Assembly (NCBI RefSeq): GCF_001767395.1
Contig: NZ_CP017014.1
Coordinates: 434,001 to 498,000 of the forward strand
Length of the DNA stretch: 64,000 nucleotides
Origin: Rhodococcus sp. WMMA185
Lineage (GTDB): Bacteria > Actinomycetota > Actinomycetes > Mycobacteriales > Mycobacteriaceae
Reading direction: 5' to 3'
A program made the position numbers and the translations under genes. Position 1 is the first letter of the stretch; each line of letters opens with the position of its first letter. Shown in pieces: positions 1-9,852 of this stretch. The notes under the pieces were generated by a model. That model worked only from the letters and a program-made list of their open reading frames with translations, had not been told where the DNA came from and did not search any database.

Positions 1-911
1 CCGAAGTTGAGCATCGCGGACGCGAAGATCACCGGCGACGTCTGGCCGGCGAGGAACAACTCCTGATCATGGTCTTGCCCGGTGGCTGAGAGCAGTTCAC
101 TCTCCTCCACGGCGGTTTCCCACTCGGAGCCCTCCTTGGCGAGGGCTGCATCGGCGTCCATGACCTCTTCCGGTGCGATCTTGGCGCCACCGGCCGTGCG
201 TGTGAATCGGATGTACTCGCGCGGGGCACCTTCCTCGCCGCGACGCAGCAGTCCACGAAAGTCCCCGGCGATGCCCACGGGCCAGTACAGGGGTGTGGGG
301 GTGAGGCCGATCCGCTCCTGGATCTCGTCGAGCAGCTCGAGTGGTGTTCGGCCCGGACGGTCCCACTTGTTGATGACCGTGACGACCGGGATTCCGCGGT
401 GACGACACACTTGGAACAGCTTCAGAGTCTGCGGCTCGAGGCCCTTCGCCGCGTCGATGAGCATGACGGCGGCGTCGACCGCGGTCAGGACGCGGTAGGT
501 GTCCTCCGAGAAGTCGGAGTGACCCGGGGTGTCCACCAGATTGATCACGCTGTCGGCGGTTTCGTCCGCCACTTCGGTGGATCGGTAGTTGAACTGCAGC
601 GCCGTGGAACTGACCGAGATTCCTCGTGCCTTCTCCATCTCCATCCAGTCGGAGACGGTCGATTTTCGCCCCGCCTTTCCGTGGACGGCGCCGGCCTCGG
701 AGATGACCTTCGCGTGCAGGGCGAGAGCCTCGGTCAGCGTAGACTTACCTGCGTCGGGATGCGAGATCACGGCGAACGTCCTGCGTCGGCGCGCTTCGGC
801 CGAGACACCCGTGTCGGATCTTCCCCGAGTCGAGTTGGACGGGACGGCACCGCCGTCAGTTGATGCCGACTCGGCTTGTGTGGTGTCGGCCGAGTCGGAC
901 GGGGTAGTCAA
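1..911 (-). CDS. prfC: Peptide chain release factor 3 (RF3), 5' part, runs off the left edge
   Basis: Translational GTPase that recycles RF1/RF2 from the ribosome after termination. Reading the minus strand from a TTG at 909-911 gives a protein with the P-loop SHPDAGKST at about residues 49-57, the switch/G3 motif DTPGHSDF and the G4 motif NKWD, in the order expected for RF3; the C-terminal domains lie beyond the window. The TTG is preceded by GAGG about 8 bases upstream. The first ~40 residues are a Ser/Thr/Ala-rich tail longer than in E. coli RF3, so the start is the uncertain part. It is divergent from the acyl-AMP ligase at 1117. Family is certain; elongation factor G was considered, but the motif context ([18 protein letters not shown]) is RF3-type. 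Confidence 0.9.
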   Translation of the reverse strand, partial: MTTPSDSADTTQAESASTDGGAVPSNSTRGRSDTGVSAEARRRRTFAVISHPDAGKSTLTEALALHAKVISEAGAVHGKAGRKSTVSDWMEMEKARGISVSSTALQFNYRSTEVADETADSVINLVDTPGHSDFSEDTYRVLTAVDAAVMLIDAAKGLEPQTLKLFQVCRHRGIPVVTVINKWDRPGRTPLELLDEIQERIGLTPTPLYWPVGIAGDFRGLLRRGEEGAPREYIRFTRTAGGAKIAPEEVMDADAALAKEGSEWETAVEESELLSATGQDHDQELFLAGQTSPVIFASAMLNF

Positions 912-1116
912 CGAAGAACCTCGCGGGGGCTTGAATGGGTGCAGGGGACCGTACGGTCGGACACCAGGTTACTCGGTTGCCGAAGGCGACCTCTCAGCGC
1001 ACTGCCAGCGGAGAGTAACGCTCGGACCCTGTTCCGCTATTTACGGGGAAATCATCGGAGCGCTCCGGAATGAAGGATTTCTGTGTTCTGGCACCCGCAG
1101 TGCAGGAGGAGAGACC

Positions 1117-2748
1117 TTGAGCAAATTCACCGACGAGATGTACGCGACCGCGAAGAGCAGCGCCCGTGGTCTGACAACGGGTGAGCCGGACGCTCCCCTG
1201 CGACAGTCATGGGGAGAGATCCACCGTGCGGCGCGCCGCATGGCGGGTGCGCTTGCCGGGGTGGGAATCGGACACGGCGACGCGATCGGCATTCTGGCTG
1301 GTCAGCCCGTCGACATTGCGCCCTCATGCCAGGCCACGTGGATGCGCGGCGCGTCGGTCACGATGCTGCATCAGCCCACACCCCGAACCGACCTCACAGT
1401 GTGGGCCGCGGACACCGAAAAGGTGATCTCCATGATCGACGCGAAGGCGGTCATCCTCGGCGCGCCTTTCGACGCAGCCAAGCCACTGCTCGAGGAGCGC
1501 GGGATCCTGGTGGTTGCGGTGGAGGAGTTGAATAGCGGCACCGAGATCGAACCCGTTCATACGCACGAGAGCGACATCGCACTGCAACAGCTCACGTCCG
1601 GTTCCACCGGATCGCCCAAAGCGGTGCAGATCACGCACGAAAACTTCTACACCAATGCCTACGCGATGATCGATCGCATCAAGTTCTCCATCGAGGACGA
1701 TGTGATGGTCAGTTGGCTGCCGTTGTTCCACGACATGGGGATGGTCGGATTCCTCAGCGTCCCGATGCAGGTTGGCGCCGAAGTCGTGAGCATCACCCCG
1801 TTGGACTTTCTTCGCTCACCTCTGCTGTGGGCGGAACTGATGGGCAAGTACAAGGGGACCGTCACAGCAGCCCCGAACTTCGCGTACTCGCTGTTGGCCC
1901 GCCGCTTGGCGCAGGCAGAGGACGGTGCCGTCGACCTCAGCACGGTTCGGTACCTGTGGAACGGCGCCGAACCCGTCGACCCCGACACCATGGAGGCGCT
2001 CGCCAGCGCCGGTGAGCGGTTCGGCTTGAGCCCGTCCGCGATCGCCCCCGCCTACGGCATGGCGGAGACCACGCTCGCAGTGTCCATCCCCGACCCCGGG
2101 GAGGGCCAGGTTCTCGACTACATCGACCCCGACCTGCTCGAGGCGATGCAGCGGGCGGTGCCGTCGAACAAACCGAACGCACGCCCTCTTGCCACGCTCG
2201 GAAAGATGGTGCCGAATCTCGAAGCCCGGATCGTCGACACCGAAGGCGAGGTGCTCCCCACCCGCGGAGTAGGGATCATCGAGGTGCGAGGCAAGGCAGT
2301 CACACCTGGCTACATCACTGTCGACGGGCACAAACCCGCGCAGGACGCCGACGGCTGGCTCAACACCGGCGATGTCGGTTACTTCACCGAAGAAGGTCTC
2401 GTCGTGGTGTGTGGACGAGTCAAGGACGTCATCATCATGGGCGGCCGCAACATTTATCCGACCGACATCGAGCGTGCCGCCGGCAAGGTCGCCGGAGTGC
2501 GCCCGGGGAACGCGGTGGCGGTTCGCCTGGACGCCGGCCAGAAGAGGGAGAGCTTCGCCGTTGCGGTCGAGACCAATGCTTATCAGGATCCCGAGGAGGT
2601 CAAACGGATCGAACACGAAGTCGTGCACGAGGTTTTCTCCGAGGTGGGGGTGCGGCCCCGCACGGTGGCCGTACTCGGTCCGGGCAGCATTCCCAAGACG
2701 TCCTCGGGCAAATTGCGCCGCACCACGTCCGCGTCCCTGGTCGGCTAG
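1117..2748 (+). CDS. Fatty-acyl-AMP ligase / acyl-CoA synthetase, Pks16-like
   Basis: ANL-superfamily adenylating enzyme of 543 residues that should activate a fatty acid as acyl-AMP. The A3 P-loop reads [12 protein letters not shown], a [20 protein letters not shown] stretch typical of the FAAL/FadD group follows, and the C-terminal catalytic lysine lies in [11 protein letters not shown]. The reading frame is open far upstream (to 589), but the TTG at 1117 has a strong AGGAGGAGAG site in front and starts MSKFTDEMY, the sensible N-terminus. It is convergent with pth (27-bp gap), exactly the position of Rv1013 (pks16) next to pth in Mycobacterium, so orthology is likely. Despite that name it has no polyketide synthase domains. 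Whether the acceptor is CoA or a carrier protein cannot be read here. Confidence 0.88.
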   Translation: MSKFTDEMYATAKSSARGLTTGEPDAPLRQSWGEIHRAARRMAGALAGVGIGHGDAIGILAGQPVDIAPSCQATWMRGASVTMLHQPTPRTDLTVWAADTEKVISMIDAKAVILGAPFDAAKPLLEERGILVVAVEELNSGTEIEPVHTHESDIALQQLTSGSTGSPKAVQITHENFYTNAYAMIDRIKFSIEDDVMVSWLPLFHDMGMVGFLSVPMQVGAEVVSITPLDFLRSPLLWAELMGKYKGTVTAAPNFAYSLLARRLAQAEDGAVDLSTVRYLWNGAEPVDPDTMEALASAGERFGLSPSAIAPAYGMAETTLAVSIPDPGEGQVLDYIDPDLLEAMQRAVPSNKPNARPLATLGKMVPNLEARIVDTEGEVLPTRGVGIIEVRGKAVTPGYITVDGHKPAQDADGWLNTGDVGYFTEEGLVVVCGRVKDVIIMGGRNIYPTDIERAAGKVAGVRPGNAVAVRLDAGQKRESFAVAVETNAYQDPEEVKRIEHEVVHEVFSEVGVRPRTVAVLGPGSIPKTSSGKLRRTTSASLVG

Positions 2749-2775
2749 CAACCACCCGGCGGGGCGGTGCAGCGA

Positions 2776-3348
2776 CTAGTGCAGCCGGTTCTGTGCCGCC
2801 TCGAGCCCGGTCCGCAGCAGCAGTTCGACCGCATCGGCCGCCTGTTCGCAGACAACGTCGAGCTCTTTGCGTTCGATCGTCGAGAACGGTTTGAGCACAT
2901 ACGATGCCGGGTCCATACGCCCGGGCGGGCGTCCGATGCCGATTCGGGTCCGAAGGTAGTCCTTGGTGCCCAGTGAACTCGAGATGGAGCGCAGGCCGTT
3001 GTGTCCGCCCTCACCGCCACCCTGTTTGAGGCGAATGGTCCCGAAGTCGAGGTCGAGCTCGTCGTGGATCACCACGATCCTGTCCGGGGCGATCGAAAAG
3101 AATCGGGCCAGTCCGGATACGGCATTTCCGGACAGATTCATGAACGACCGTGGTTTGGCGAGGATGGTCGGCCGGCCCTCCAGACGTCCCTGGAGAATTT
3201 CGGCGCCGCTCTTCTTGTGCACGCCGAACTTGCCACCCATGCGCCCGGACAGCACCTCGGCCACCATGAATCCGATATTGTGCCTGGTCTTTTCGTATTG
3301 CGAGCCGGGATTGCCGAGGCCCACCACCAAAGTGGCGTCTTCACTCAC
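2776..3348 (-). CDS. pth: Peptidyl-tRNA hydrolase
   Basis: Releases tRNA from peptidyl-tRNAs dropped from the ribosome. The 190-residue protein begins [18 protein letters not shown], has the catalytic His in TRHNIGF near residue 23, and the family signatures [10 protein letters not shown] and [10 protein letters not shown]. Length is normal for bacterial Pth. It follows rplY on the same strand after a gap holding a large perfect inverted repeat, and ends facing the acyl-AMP ligase. The rplY–pth pairing is conserved across actinobacteria. Confidence 0.97.
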   Translation of the reverse strand: MSEDATLVVGLGNPGSQYEKTRHNIGFMVAEVLSGRMGGKFGVHKKSGAEILQGRLEGRPTILAKPRSFMNLSGNAVSGLARFFSIAPDRIVVIHDELDLDFGTIRLKQGGGEGGHNGLRSISSSLGTKDYLRTRIGIGRPPGRMDPASYVLKPFSTIERKELDVVCEQAADAVELLLRTGLEAAQNRLH

Positions 3349-3402
3349 CGACGGCGTCCTTCCTTGTGCGAGGGCCTTCCCAATTGACAGGTCTCGTGAA
3401 AC

Positions 3403-3452
3403 GGCGGCGGCGCGTCATCCCGGACCACCGTCCGGGATGACGCGCCGCCGCC
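3403..3452. terminator. Perfect 22-bp inverted repeat with 6-nt loop between rplY and pth
   Basis: The arms 3403-3424 and 3431-3452 are exact reverse complements (22 of 22) around the loop CCACCG. There is no T-tract on either side, so it is not a textbook Rho-independent terminator. It sits in the rplY–pth gap, about 55 bases before pth and about 36 bases after rplY in the direction of transcription. It could be a partial terminator, an RNA processing or stability hairpin, or a GC-rich intergenic repeat. Confidence 0.55.
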
Positions 3453-3488
3453 ATCAGTGCGATGGCGAGAGGATCAGCTCCCGGCGCC

Positions 3489-4109
3489 CTATTCGGCCGG
3501 TGCCTCTTCGGCTTCGGCCTCCGCCTCGGCTGCCTCGGCCGGCTGCTCCTCGAGATCGGCAGCGGTCGGCGCCGCGACGATGTTGACGAGGAGCAGATCC
3601 TCGTCGGCCTGCAAGGTTGCGCCCTTGGGCAGCTCGATCTGACCGGCCAGGATCTGGGTTCCGATCTCGAGGCCGTCGACGGAGACCTCGATCTGCTCGG
3701 GAATCTTCAGCGCGTCAACCTCGAGAGAGACGGTGGTTGCGTCCTGCGTGGTCATGGAGCCGGCAGCGGCCTCGCCGGTGACGACGACGGGAACGTCGAC
3801 GGTGACCTTCTCGCCCTTCTTGATCACGAGCAGGTCTGCGTGCTCGATGTACTTGCGGATCGGGTGGACAACGACGGACTTGGTGAGCGCGACCTGCTCC
3901 TTGCCCTCGATGTCGAGGGTCAGGACGGCATTGGTGCCGTGCGCGCGCAGGATGGCGGCGAAGTCGCGGGAGGGCACGTTCAGGTGCCGGGGATTCTCGC
4001 CATGGCCGTACAGGACTGCGGGGACCTGGCCGTCGCGGCGGGCACGGCGGGCGGCACCCTTGCCGAACTCGGTACGGACAGCGGCTGCGAGGCGATTTTC
4101 GTCGGACAT
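3489..4109 (-). CDS. rplY: 50S ribosomal protein L25, long (Ctc) form
   Basis: Binds 5S rRNA in the large subunit. The protein (206 residues) starts [28 protein letters not shown], then VPAVLYGHG, matching the N-terminal L25 domain; the rest is the C-terminal TL5/Ctc beta-domain ending in an acidic Glu/Ala tail. The start at 4109 has AGGAG about 9 bases upstream; an in-frame start 24 bases further up would add an unconserved leader. The gene lies upstream of pth. In Mycobacterium its other neighbours are lpqT and prs; here that side carries a flavoprotein instead. Confidence 0.95.
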   Translation of the reverse strand: MSDENRLAAAVRTEFGKGAARRARRDGQVPAVLYGHGENPRHLNVPSRDFAAILRAHGTNAVLTLDIEGKEQVALTKSVVVHPIRKYIEHADLLVIKKGEKVTVDVPVVVTGEAAAGSMTTQDATTVSLEVDALKIPEQIEVSVDGLEIGTQILAGQIELPKGATLQADEDLLLVNIVAAPTAADLEEQPAEAAEAEAEAEEAPAE

Positions 4110-4340
4110 GGTGAAACGGCTCCTACAACTCAAAGCGGATCAATGGCGGTCGGTTCGAGTCGACGAGGACGAACGCGCGACGGCCAGGAGCGAAACGCTC
4201 GAGCAAGACCGTGGCCACGTCGATCACGGTGAGCCAGCCGATTGGAATCTTCCAGTTCACCCTCGCCGAGACAACTGGACAAACTCTACCGGACGGCGCG
4301 CTGACCTGCTAATCGGGTGCACGCCGATGAAGTCGACCGG

Positions 4341-5822
4341 CTATCGCGAGTGGGATTGGCCAGCCGCGGTGATCCCGGCGCGACGTCCGTAGAAGCTGCC
4401 GTCTCCGAGCGAGGTGCCACTGGCATACCCACCGGCGCACACACCCGACGTGCAGCGCCCCGCGGCGAAGAGGCCGGCAATGGGCTCGCCCGACACGTGC
4501 AGCACCTCGGAGCGGATCGTCGTCCGCAGTCCGCCCAGGGGGAAGCCGAGCGTGAACCCGCGCAGGTCCAGTGCCGCGACCGGTGAGCCAATCGGTTTCA
4601 CCCACTCGGCCTTCTTGTGCAGCAATGGGTCCTCGCCGTTTCGGGCATGCTCGTTGTACACCTCGATGGTGGATTGGAGCGCGCCCGCAGGCAGTCCCAC
4701 ATCGGATTCGAGTTCCGCGACGGTCTCGGCCACCCAGGTGGGTTTCACACGCAGGAAGGGAGTGGCGGTGGTAGCGGCGACGCCCTCGTCGTAGGAGGCC
4801 TCGTCGATGATGAGGAACGCCTGGTTCTCCTGGTGGAACAGGGTCATCTGGCCGATCCGCCCCGAATACGTGTCCTCCGGAACATAGCGCTGACCACGCC
4901 CGTTCACGAGAATGCCACGAGCCGCCAACTGCGGATCGCACACGAAGGCAACCTCGGTCGCGTCCATGTGGGCGAGATCGGCGCCCAGTGCCTGTGCCAT
5001 CAGGATCGAACGGCCGTCGTGCTCCTCCACGGCTGCGCCAGGACGTCCGATGAGCAGGGGCGCGTGGGCGGCGACCATCCTTTCGTTGTACGCGAATCCA
5101 CCGGAAGCGAGGATGACACCGCGTCGTGCCCGGACAGCCACCTCCTTGCCGTACTGCCTGGCGATAACCCCGACCACGCGGGTGGTGTCGTCGATGATCA
5201 GTGTCTGCACACGCATGTCGTATTCGGCACGGACGCCGAGCTTTTCGGCGGTCTCGACGAGAGGCTTCATCAGCATGTAGCCTCCCCCCTTCTCGCCGGT
5301 GCGCTTGTCGGACATCTGCGGGACGTGACCGCGCGGCGCGGGTGTCGCGATTTCGTTGAACGGCGCCGCATTCTCTCCGCCGGAGTACATGAGACCGTCG
5401 TCGAACGGTGGCTCCCAACCGGGTTCGCCCCAGAAGGTCTGCTTGAACGGGACGCCACAGTCGACCAGCCAGTTGTAGTGGTCGACGCTGCCGTCGCAGT
5501 AGTCGGTGATCTTCTCCTCGTCGGCACCAGGGCCGAGCGCCGACATCATGAACTTCTTCATGTTCTCGGGGGAGTCGTCGAAGCCACATGCCTTCTGGAG
5601 TGGCGTCCCGCCACCGAGATAGATCAATCCGCCCGCAAGAGCGGCGGCGCCACCCCATCCGCTGGTGCGTTCGAGCACAAGGACCTCGGCGCCCGCACGC
5701 GCAGCCTCGATGGACGCGCAGACACCGGCGATGCCGTAGCCGACCACCACCACGTCGGACTCGTAATCCCAATGGGAGACCTCTGCTGCAGGCCGGGGTC
5801 GGATCGTGGCGGAATCTGCCAT
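4341..5822 (-). CDS. FAD-dependent oxidoreductase of the fumarate reductase / 3-ketosteroid-delta1-dehydrogenase superfamily
   Basis: A 493-residue flavoprotein. The N-terminal dinucleotide-binding fold is visible as DVVVVGYGIAGVCASIEAARAG with the acidic residue in LVLERT after it, and the second FAD motif near the C-terminus reads GLFAAGRCTSGVCAGGYASG followed by SLGDGSFYGRRAG. The overall organisation is that of KstD-like and urocanate/fumarate reductase-like dehydrogenases, and the length is slightly short of typical KstD (510-560). The substrate is not determined; a steroid or other cyclic ketone is an inference from the family. Start at 5822 is supported by an AGAGGA site about 9 bases upstream. 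No steroid genes surround it; egtE lies upstream on the same strand. Confidence 0.8.
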   Translation of the reverse strand: MADSATIRPRPAAEVSHWDYESDVVVVGYGIAGVCASIEAARAGAEVLVLERTSGWGGAAALAGGLIYLGGGTPLQKACGFDDSPENMKKFMMSALGPGADEEKITDYCDGSVDHYNWLVDCGVPFKQTFWGEPGWEPPFDDGLMYSGGENAAPFNEIATPAPRGHVPQMSDKRTGEKGGGYMLMKPLVETAEKLGVRAEYDMRVQTLIIDDTTRVVGVIARQYGKEVAVRARRGVILASGGFAYNERMVAAHAPLLIGRPGAAVEEHDGRSILMAQALGADLAHMDATEVAFVCDPQLAARGILVNGRGQRYVPEDTYSGRIGQMTLFHQENQAFLIIDEASYDEGVAATTATPFLRVKPTWVAETVAELESDVGLPAGALQSTIEVYNEHARNGEDPLLHKKAEWVKPIGSPVAALDLRGFTLGFPLGGLRTTIRSEVLHVSGEPIAGLFAAGRCTSGVCAGGYASGTSLGDGSFYGRRAGITAAGQSHSR

Positions 5823-5937
5823 GGCTGAAGTCCTCTCGGGCGGTCAGGCGCGATGCGGTGGCGTTAGCCCCCAGACCGTAACCCGTGATGCGGCGGTGAG
5901 CCCGCAATATCGGTGCCCGAATGTCTCGAGAATCTGC

Positions 5938-7113
5938 CTATTTCGCGAGTGTTCGTACCTCCGAGAGGAATCGGTCGAGGTCGTCAGGGGAGCAGAAGTA
6001 GTGCGGCGACGCCCGCACCACGGAATCCAGGCTGCGGGTGTTCATGTCCAGCAAGGTCGATCCCCGCAGACTGGACGTGACTGTGACCCGGCGTGCCGCC
6101 AACCGGCTGGTGACGTCTGCCGGGTCGAGACCGTCGACGGTGAACGACACTATTCCGCAGCGCCTCGCGCCGAGATCACGCACGGTGACACCGCTGATCG
6201 ATGCGAGTCCGGAACGTAGGTGCTCGGCGCCGGCCAGCACAGCGGCCTCCACCTCCTGTGGACCGAGGTCGAGGAGATAGTCGACGGCTACACCGAGTCC
6301 GAGGCGTGCCGCGACACTGCACTCCCAGGTCTCGAACTTGCTTGCATCGGTGGATGGCCGGTACGCATCGGCAGCCGTCCACTCTGCGCTGTGTAGGTCG
6401 AATGAGGCTGGTTCGAGTGTCGCAATCAGTTCCGGGCGGACGTACAGGAATCCGGTGCCCCGCGGTCCGCGCAGCCATTTGCGGCCGGTGGAGGAGAGGG
6501 CATCGACGCCGAGTTCGTTCACGTCCAGCGCTATCTGACCCACGGACTGGCATGCGTCGAGCAGGACCAGCGCCCCGTGTGCGTGAGCGAGATCCGACAC
6601 CTCACGAACGGGATTGACGAGTCCGCCGTTGGTGGGCACATGCACGAGCGAGACCAGGCGGACGCGGTCGTCGAGAAGCTCTTCGAGGGCCGCCACGTCG
6701 ATCTGCCCGGTGGGGTCGCTCGGGATCACATCGATCGTCGCCCCTGCCGCGTTGGCCCGTCGCAGGATCGAGATCGCGTTGCTGGCGTACTCGACTTCCG
6801 AGATCAGCACACGGTCGCCTGCCTCGAGTGGGACGGCGTGGAAAAACCTGTTCCAGGCGGTGGTTGCACCGTCCGTCAGCGCAATGCTGTCGGGATCCGC
6901 CCCTATCAGCCGGCCCAGAGAGTTTCTTACTCCAGCGAGGTCGTCGGACCGTTCGATGGCCGCAACATAGCCGCCGACCTCGGCCTCGCGGCGAAGGTGC
7001 GCGACCATCGAATCCAGAACCTGCGTCGGCGGGAGAGAGGACCCCGCGCTTTCCAGGAAGACCTTGTCGAGGCAGCCGGGGGTGTCCCGTCGCGCCTGCT
7101 CAAGGTCGAGCAT
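5938..7113 (-). CDS. egtE: Ergothioneine biosynthesis PLP-dependent C-S lyase EgtE
   Basis: Aminotransferase class-V fold enzyme (391 residues) that cleaves the hercynylcysteine sulfoxide C-S bond in the last step of ergothioneine synthesis. The PLP lysine is in STGRKWLRGPRGTGFLYV, preceded by VLLDACQSVGQ with the cofactor-binding Asp. GGGAGG sits 9 bases before the ATG. It is transcribed away from egtA, with a 219-bp shared control region. Sequence alone cannot separate EgtE from cysteine-desulfurase-like relatives, but the neighbouring egtABCD genes make the assignment strong. Confidence 0.9.
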   Translation of the reverse strand: MLDLEQARRDTPGCLDKVFLESAGSSLPPTQVLDSMVAHLRREAEVGGYVAAIERSDDLAGVRNSLGRLIGADPDSIALTDGATTAWNRFFHAVPLEAGDRVLISEVEYASNAISILRRANAAGATIDVIPSDPTGQIDVAALEELLDDRVRLVSLVHVPTNGGLVNPVREVSDLAHAHGALVLLDACQSVGQIALDVNELGVDALSSTGRKWLRGPRGTGFLYVRPELIATLEPASFDLHSAEWTAADAYRPSTDASKFETWECSVAARLGLGVAVDYLLDLGPQEVEAAVLAGAEHLRSGLASISGVTVRDLGARRCGIVSFTVDGLDPADVTSRLAARRVTVTSSLRGSTLLDMNTRSLDSVVRASPHYFCSPDDLDRFLSEVRTLAK

Positions 7114-7154
7114 GTCTGAAAACCTCCCTCTGTGCGTTGGATAGCCCCTGCACA

Positions 7155-7207
7155 GCGAATCGCGGGTTGAACAGCCCTGTTCGGTGGTTCAACCGTGCAG
7201 CGATTCG
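7155..7207. promoter_or_regulatory. Interrupted inverted repeat in the egtE/egtA divergent control region
   Basis: The left arm 7155-7172 (GCGAATCGCGGGTTGAAC) pairs with the right arm 7187-7207, which reads GTTCAACC, then 5 unpaired bases, then GCGATTCG. The 7-bp core GTTGAAC/GTTCAAC is perfect with a 14-base spacer. The position between two divergently transcribed halves of one pathway suggests an operator that could coordinate both, but the binding protein is unknown. Confidence 0.45.
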
Positions 7208-7332
7208 ACGGTGCAGTGGATCGACTCGACGGTACCCGCGGGTTCGAAAAGAATTCCGATGATGCGTGCATCGAGCGGCGCGTGCCTCTAATGTCGATTA
7301 GGACATTCAGGCGTCGCCCGAGTGGGGGTGTA

Positions 7333-8547
7333 ATGCGTAGCGCAGTACGTTCGGTCGGACGAACCTGCCTCACTTCGAGACCGGCGGCAGAGGCGTACGT
7401 CGGTGGTGTGTGCTTCAAGCTGGGTCCACCGCAGTTGATCGGCGCGGAATTGGAGTGGCTCACCGCGCAACCCCCAGGCCATGCGCGTCCCGACCTCGCC
7501 TCGCTGGCCGCAGCACTCGGGCCACACACACCCCGAACAATCAATCCCGCTTCCCCAGCTCAGCCCCTCCCGGGTGGTAGTGCCGTCACGGTCGAACCCG
7601 GCGGGCAGATCGAATTGTCCAGCGCTCCCTGGCGCTCCGCACGAGAGTTGTGCGACTACCTCGCCGCTGACCGAGCAGTCCTCGCAGACCTCCTGTCTTC
7701 CGAATCCATCTTCATGGCATCCGAGGCCGCCGATAGCCGTCGGCCCGCCCATCGGCTCCTGCAGTCGCCGCGATACTGCGCCATGGAGGAACGCTTCGCC
7801 GGGATAGGACCGTTCGGGAAGCTGATGATGTGCAACACCGCGGCAACGCAAATCAGCGTCGACGCGGGCGCGGATGCGGCAGCAGTGGAACAACGGTGGC
7901 GTTTGCTGCATGCGATCGGGCCCGCGCTGGTTGCGGCCTTCGCGTGTTCGACCCGACTGTTCGGGATTCCCGACGGAGAGTGGGCCTCGCAACGAATGCG
8001 TACCTGGCTCGAACTCGACGCATCCCGCACCGTCGGCCCTCCGAGCAGTGCCGACTATGCGGCGTGGGTATTGGATGCGCCGCTATTGTGCCTGCGCAAC
8101 GAGGGCGGAGATTGGACGCCCCCTTCCCCTGTGACGTTCGGGGACTGGGTGGACGGAGCCTTGGACGACGAGATCGGTCGGCCGACGTCTGCCGACCTCG
8201 ACTACCACCTCACCACGTTGTTCCCGCCCGTGCGGGCTGCGGGCCACCTCGAGGTGCGCTACCTCGACGCGCAGCCGGGCGATTTGTGGCGAGTGCCGAT
8301 CGCGGCTATCGATGCGTTGCTTTCGGGTCCGGGGGTGATGACCGAGGCGCTCGATGCGGCCCTCCCCACGGCAGATCGCTGGCGGGACGCGGCCGAATTC
8401 GGCCTCCGTGACGTCGAACTGAGAGCTGCGGCAACAGCTTTGCTTTCTCTAGCAGCATCGTATTCGCCTGACCCCGAGTTCGTCAGGCTGCTCGATGCCG
8501 CCGCCGAACGATGTTGCCGGGGCCGCGCCCCGGGGGAGGAATACTGA
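7333..8547 (+). CDS. egtA: Glutamate-cysteine ligase EgtA, ergothioneine pathway
   Basis: Makes gamma-glutamylcysteine, the sulfur donor for EgtB. The 404-residue protein carries the family N-terminal stretch AEAYVGGVCFKLGPP followed by IGAELEWL and the metal/substrate segment TVEPGGQIELSS. Upstream in-frame ATGs exist (7291), but 7333 has a G-rich site (GTGGGGGT) just upstream and gives a normal N-terminus. Its stop codon overlaps the egtB start (TGATG), so EgtA, B, C and D form one translationally coupled operon. Confidence 0.9.
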   Translation: MRSAVRSVGRTCLTSRPAAEAYVGGVCFKLGPPQLIGAELEWLTAQPPGHARPDLASLAAALGPHTPRTINPASPAQPLPGGSAVTVEPGGQIELSSAPWRSARELCDYLAADRAVLADLLSSESIFMASEAADSRRPAHRLLQSPRYCAMEERFAGIGPFGKLMMCNTAATQISVDAGADAAAVEQRWRLLHAIGPALVAAFACSTRLFGIPDGEWASQRMRTWLELDASRTVGPPSSADYAAWVLDAPLLCLRNEGGDWTPPSPVTFGDWVDGALDDEIGRPTSADLDYHLTTLFPPVRAAGHLEVRYLDAQPGDLWRVPIAAIDALLSGPGVMTEALDAALPTADRWRDAAEFGLRDVELRAAATALLSLAASYSPDPEFVRLLDAAAERCCRGRAPGEEY

Positions 8548-9851
8548 TGGGTACCCGCGAGAAGATCGAGACCGTGCTGACCCGAGCACGTGCGCGCACC
8601 GCCGGACTGACAGATTGTGTGGACGAAGCCGATCTCGTGGCGCAGCATTCGCCACTGATGAGTCCGCTCGTGTGGGATCTGGCGCATGTCGGCAACCAGG
8701 AAGAACTGTGGCTCGTCCGCGACGTCGGCGGCCTGGAGCCGGTTCGCCGCGATATCGACGAGTTGTACGACGCATTCAAGCATGCGAGAAACACGCGGCC
8801 CTCGTTGCCGCTGCTCGACCCGGACGAATCCAGAGCGTACGTTCGCACGGTTCGTGACAAGACGTGGAACGTTCTCGACAGCAGTACCTTCCGTGGTCGG
8901 CCGCTCGAGGAGAACGGATTCGCCTTCGGCATGATCGCCCAGCACGAGCAGCAGCACGCCGAAACGATGCTCGCCACGCATCAACTACGTTCCGGCCCAG
9001 CGGTACTGACCGCCGAGAACGCACCGGCTGTCGGATCGGCGATAGCCGAGGACGAAGTGTTGATTCCCGCCGGAGAGTTCACCATGGGAACCTCTGACGA
9101 TCCGTGGGCTCTCGACAACGAGCGCCCAGCGCATCGTGTGCACCTTCCGGCGTTCGTGATCGACGCCGCCCCGGTCACAAACGGCCGGTACCTCGAGTTC
9201 ATCGACGACGGCGGTTACCAGCGCCGAGAACTGTGGAGCGAACGGGGGTGGGCGCACCGCCTCGAGGCGGGACTCGAGGCCCCGCAGTTCTGGGTGGACG
9301 ACGGATGTGGAACCTGGTGGCGACGCAAGTTCGGTGTCATCGAACCCCTGCACTTCCAGGAGCCGGTACTACACGTCTGCTTCTTCGAGGCAGAGGCGTT
9401 CGCGCGGTGGGACGGTAAGCGCCTGCCGACGGAAGCGGAGTGGGAGAAGGCGGCGCGTTGGGATCCGTTTACCGGCAGGTCACGCCGATACCCGTGGGGT
9501 GATGACGAACCCGACAAGTCTCTGGCGAATCTCGGTCAGCGGCATCTCGGTCCGGCGGCGGTCGGGGCATACCCGTCGGGTGCGTCCCCTCTTGGCGTCC
9601 ATCAGCTGATAGGCGATGTCTGGGAATGGACATCGTCGTCCTTCGAGCCCTATCCGGGGTTCACGGCGTTCCCGTACAGGGAGTATTCCGAGGTTTTCTT
9701 CGGCGGCGACTACCGGGTGTTACGGGGCGGTTCATTCGGTACCGATCCGGTGGCATGCCGTGGGACCTTCCGCAACTGGGACCACCCTGTCCGCAGGCAG
9801 ATCTTCTCCGGATTCCGTTGTGCACGGGATCTGCCGGAGGGCGACCGCTGA
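8547..9851 (+). CDS. egtB: Hercynine oxygenase EgtB
   Basis: Non-haem iron sulfoxide synthase joining gamma-glutamylcysteine to hercynine. The N-terminal DinB-like domain supplies the iron ligands HEQQHAE (the HX3HXE signature) near residue 133, and the C-terminal half is a formylglycine-generating-enzyme-like domain (PAGEFTMGTSDDPWALDNE, RLPTEAEWEKAAR, VLRGGSFG). 434 residues, normal length. ATG at 8547 has GGGGAGGA upstream and overlaps the egtA stop codon. egtC follows after one base. Confidence 0.95.
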   Translation: MGTREKIETVLTRARARTAGLTDCVDEADLVAQHSPLMSPLVWDLAHVGNQEELWLVRDVGGLEPVRRDIDELYDAFKHARNTRPSLPLLDPDESRAYVRTVRDKTWNVLDSSTFRGRPLEENGFAFGMIAQHEQQHAETMLATHQLRSGPAVLTAENAPAVGSAIAEDEVLIPAGEFTMGTSDDPWALDNERPAHRVHLPAFVIDAAPVTNGRYLEFIDDGGYQRRELWSERGWAHRLEAGLEAPQFWVDDGCGTWWRRKFGVIEPLHFQEPVLHVCFFEAEAFARWDGKRLPTEAEWEKAARWDPFTGRSRRYPWGDDEPDKSLANLGQRHLGPAAVGAYPSGASPLGVHQLIGDVWEWTSSSFEPYPGFTAFPYREYSEVFFGGDYRVLRGGSFGTDPVACRGTFRNWDHPVRRQIFSGFRCARDLPEGDR

Positions 9852-9852
9852 G

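Noticed and set aside
1816-2751. 311-codon frame opposite the acyl-AMP ligase gene
   Set aside because: Antisense shadow; no family features.
4617-5828. 403-codon frame opposite the flavoprotein gene
   Set aside because: Shadow of the minus-strand gene, which has intact FAD motifs.
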